A stretch of DNA of 64,000 nt from Phytopythium helicoides (taxonomy: Eukaryota > Oomycota > Peronosporomycetes > Pythiales > Pythiaceae), in contig JANFNE010000039.1 in assembly GCA_024867545.1 (NCBI GenBank), positions 1-64,000 of the forward strand, given 5' to 3'. The notes beneath the pieces are model-generated. The model did not search any database, was not told where the DNA came from, and saw only the letters and a list, made by a program, of their open reading frames with translations. Shown piece by piece: positions 62,855 through 64,000 of this stretch. Each line of letters opens with the position of its first letter. Position 1 is the stretch's first letter. The translations under genes and the position numbers were made by a program.

Positions 62855-63723
62855 TGTGACGAAGCGGATGCTCCGAAACGCCTGGCTGGTTGTCTTGCGC
62901 CCCGGTGTTTCAAGTCGGCGGCCAGGTGAGGGATGAACCTCGGCCAGCCGCGAGCGATCCCAGGTAGAGGGCCGAACGGCTACGACTCTTCCAGGCGCTC
63001 TGGTCAGATCTCACGTTGTGTACCCCCGAAGTTGGTACTTTTGGACCGAGCGATTGTCACGGGCCCGCGAAACACTAACACTTCCGATGCCAATTTATTT
63101 AAGGGTCCTGGTAGACCCTGTAACCGCGGAATACACAAATAGACTCGAGTAGGCCCGCGGAACCCACTGAGTAGAATGCACGCTACGCTCTTTCTGGCTA
63201 CCCACGAACAAAGGGTCGGTCTCAAGAGATATACAAGTTCGTAGTGGTGGGCTCTCAGGCCTCTTTTGGTGGGCTCTCAGACCTCTTTTCTTCATAGACA
63301 CGATATACACACTGGGGTGACCCAGGCGTAGAGAATATGAATGATATATACACCTAGACACGCAGGGTGAATACCTCGATGCTGAAGGGTTGCTTCCGGC
63401 ACGTCCTTGGGCGACGGCGACGCCTACCGACGGGGCTTGAGTCCTCTCGCGCTCCTAGCCCCTCGGTCCTCGACGATGCTTGCTCTCCACGAGGCCAAAT
63501 CGGAAATTTTTATTCTTCGGGCGATGCCCGCTTAGTCCCTCTCAAAACCAATAAAATCCATGCGCACTGGACCTCTGGATGTGTGGTCTACACTCAGCCC
63601 GGCCTCTACCCGTTCGCACTTTGTGCTTGGGGCATCACCGAACCTAATGCGTACCTAGGATATGAATGATGGCTCTTGCCCATGAGTGAAGGCTCGGCGC
63701 TTCTGCGCGAGCGCTTCACCACA
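62855..63723. mobile_element. 869-bp insertion element (solo LTR or small TIR element)
   Basis: Begins TGTGACGAAGCG and ends CGCTTCACCACA: TG...CA ends and imperfect 12-bp inverted ends (10 of 12 match), with a CATC duplication. Inside are a tandem pair of about 22 bp (GGTGGGCTCTCAGGCCTCTT and a one-base variant, about 63246-63290) and AATAAAATCC, which could serve as a polyadenylation signal. There is no coding capacity. A solo LTR is the simplest reading. Confidence 0.55.
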
Positions 63724-63727
63724 CATC
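63724..63727 (+). repeat. Target-site duplication CATC, right
   Basis: Partner of 62851-62854. Confidence 0.7.
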
Positions 63728-64000
63728 TCGAGGATGATGGCGGACCGCTTCAACATGGACGACGTGATCCGCCAGGATCCCAAGAAGGTGGTCGGCTACC
63801 TAATCGAAGCTCTGCGTCCGCCAGCCTTTAAAGCCACGGTCATGGATCAGTTAAGTCGCAGCGCGCACAAGGAAACTAAGTCCGACATGCGTTCTTTCTT
63901 GAAATGGTTACTCCCGGAGCTCGATGCATTCATGAAGTATGAGCCACATATTCAAGTACACCCACAGTTACAGAACAACGGCCGACCGTAGCGACCGAGG

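Larger units (their letters stand above)
61984..64000 (+). mobile_element. Decayed LTR-retrotransposon gag, runs off the window
   Basis: From ATG 61984: a Gln-rich coiled coil (HQRTAEQIDQVRQQQHSL), then SKKEKRAFIDSYMVY, VQALNQASQVRVFVMPLSAC, EVSEADWREYFLSAR, and after the insertion at 62855-63723 MMADRFNMDDVIRQDPKKVV and PPAFKATVMDQLSRSAHKET. These are landmarks of gag-like proteins of oomycete gypsy elements. Stops at 62314-62316 (TAG), about 62596 (TGA) and about 62707 (TAG) plus a frameshift show it is dead. The frame is still open at the right edge. Confidence 0.65.

Overview
This window comes from a eukaryote with short introns (about 65-140 bp), GC-rich exons and closely packed genes on both strands. 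It is best explained as an oomycete, Phytophthora or Pythium in the broad sense. The strongest markers are a secreted six-cysteine elicitin (34841-35188), a matching oomycete Inr core promoter just upstream of it, PLAC8 proteins, a membrane-anchored pepsin-like protease and an oomycete-type Ty3/gypsy gag at the right end. No bacterial operon, CRISPR array or RNA gene was seen.

Layout. 1-10 kb is a large imperfect palindrome: aquaporin, coiled-coil gene and zinc-finger gene, mirrored as zinc-finger gene, coiled-coil gene and a truncated aquaporin, followed by a third zinc-finger gene. 10-17 kb holds a six-exon J-domain membrane protein, a 782-residue membrane protein, a histone-H1-like small protein and a GNAT acetyltransferase. 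17.5-22.0 kb holds two almost identical copies of a Fanzor gene (eukaryotic TnpB/Cas12 relative, RNA-guided nuclease family) in a head-to-head palindrome with 2.03 kb arms. Both copies carry the same nonsense codon and the same one-base frameshift. 22.2-28.5 kb repeats the 782-residue membrane protein and small-protein pair, and then carries a run of intact and broken members of a small, unnamed domain family. 28.7-57.4 kb is mostly housekeeping and signalling: CRNKL1/CLF1 splicing factor, a four-helix membrane protein, the aspartic protease, elicitin, three PLAC8 genes, a Cys-loop-type channel, a large membrane protein, neuroguidin/LCP5, a heat shock factor, kaptin, an unknown gene, a mitochondrial intermediate peptidase and a PH-domain protein. 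57.4-64 kb is gene-poor and contains decayed retrotransposon pieces, one of them interrupted by an 869-bp insertion with a CATC target duplication.

Reading notes. Exon joins were chosen where a GT donor and AG acceptor restore phase and a recognisable protein. Boundaries can be off by one base. Several conserved genes between 28 and 57 kb are broken by single-base indels, mostly one extra base next to an identical base. This looks more like draft-sequence error than biology, and each affected gene is flagged. The duplications (aquaporin palindrome, Fanzor palindrome, membrane-protein tandem pair, PLAC8 pair, zinc-finger families) suggest an unstable 1-28 kb segment next to a more stable block.
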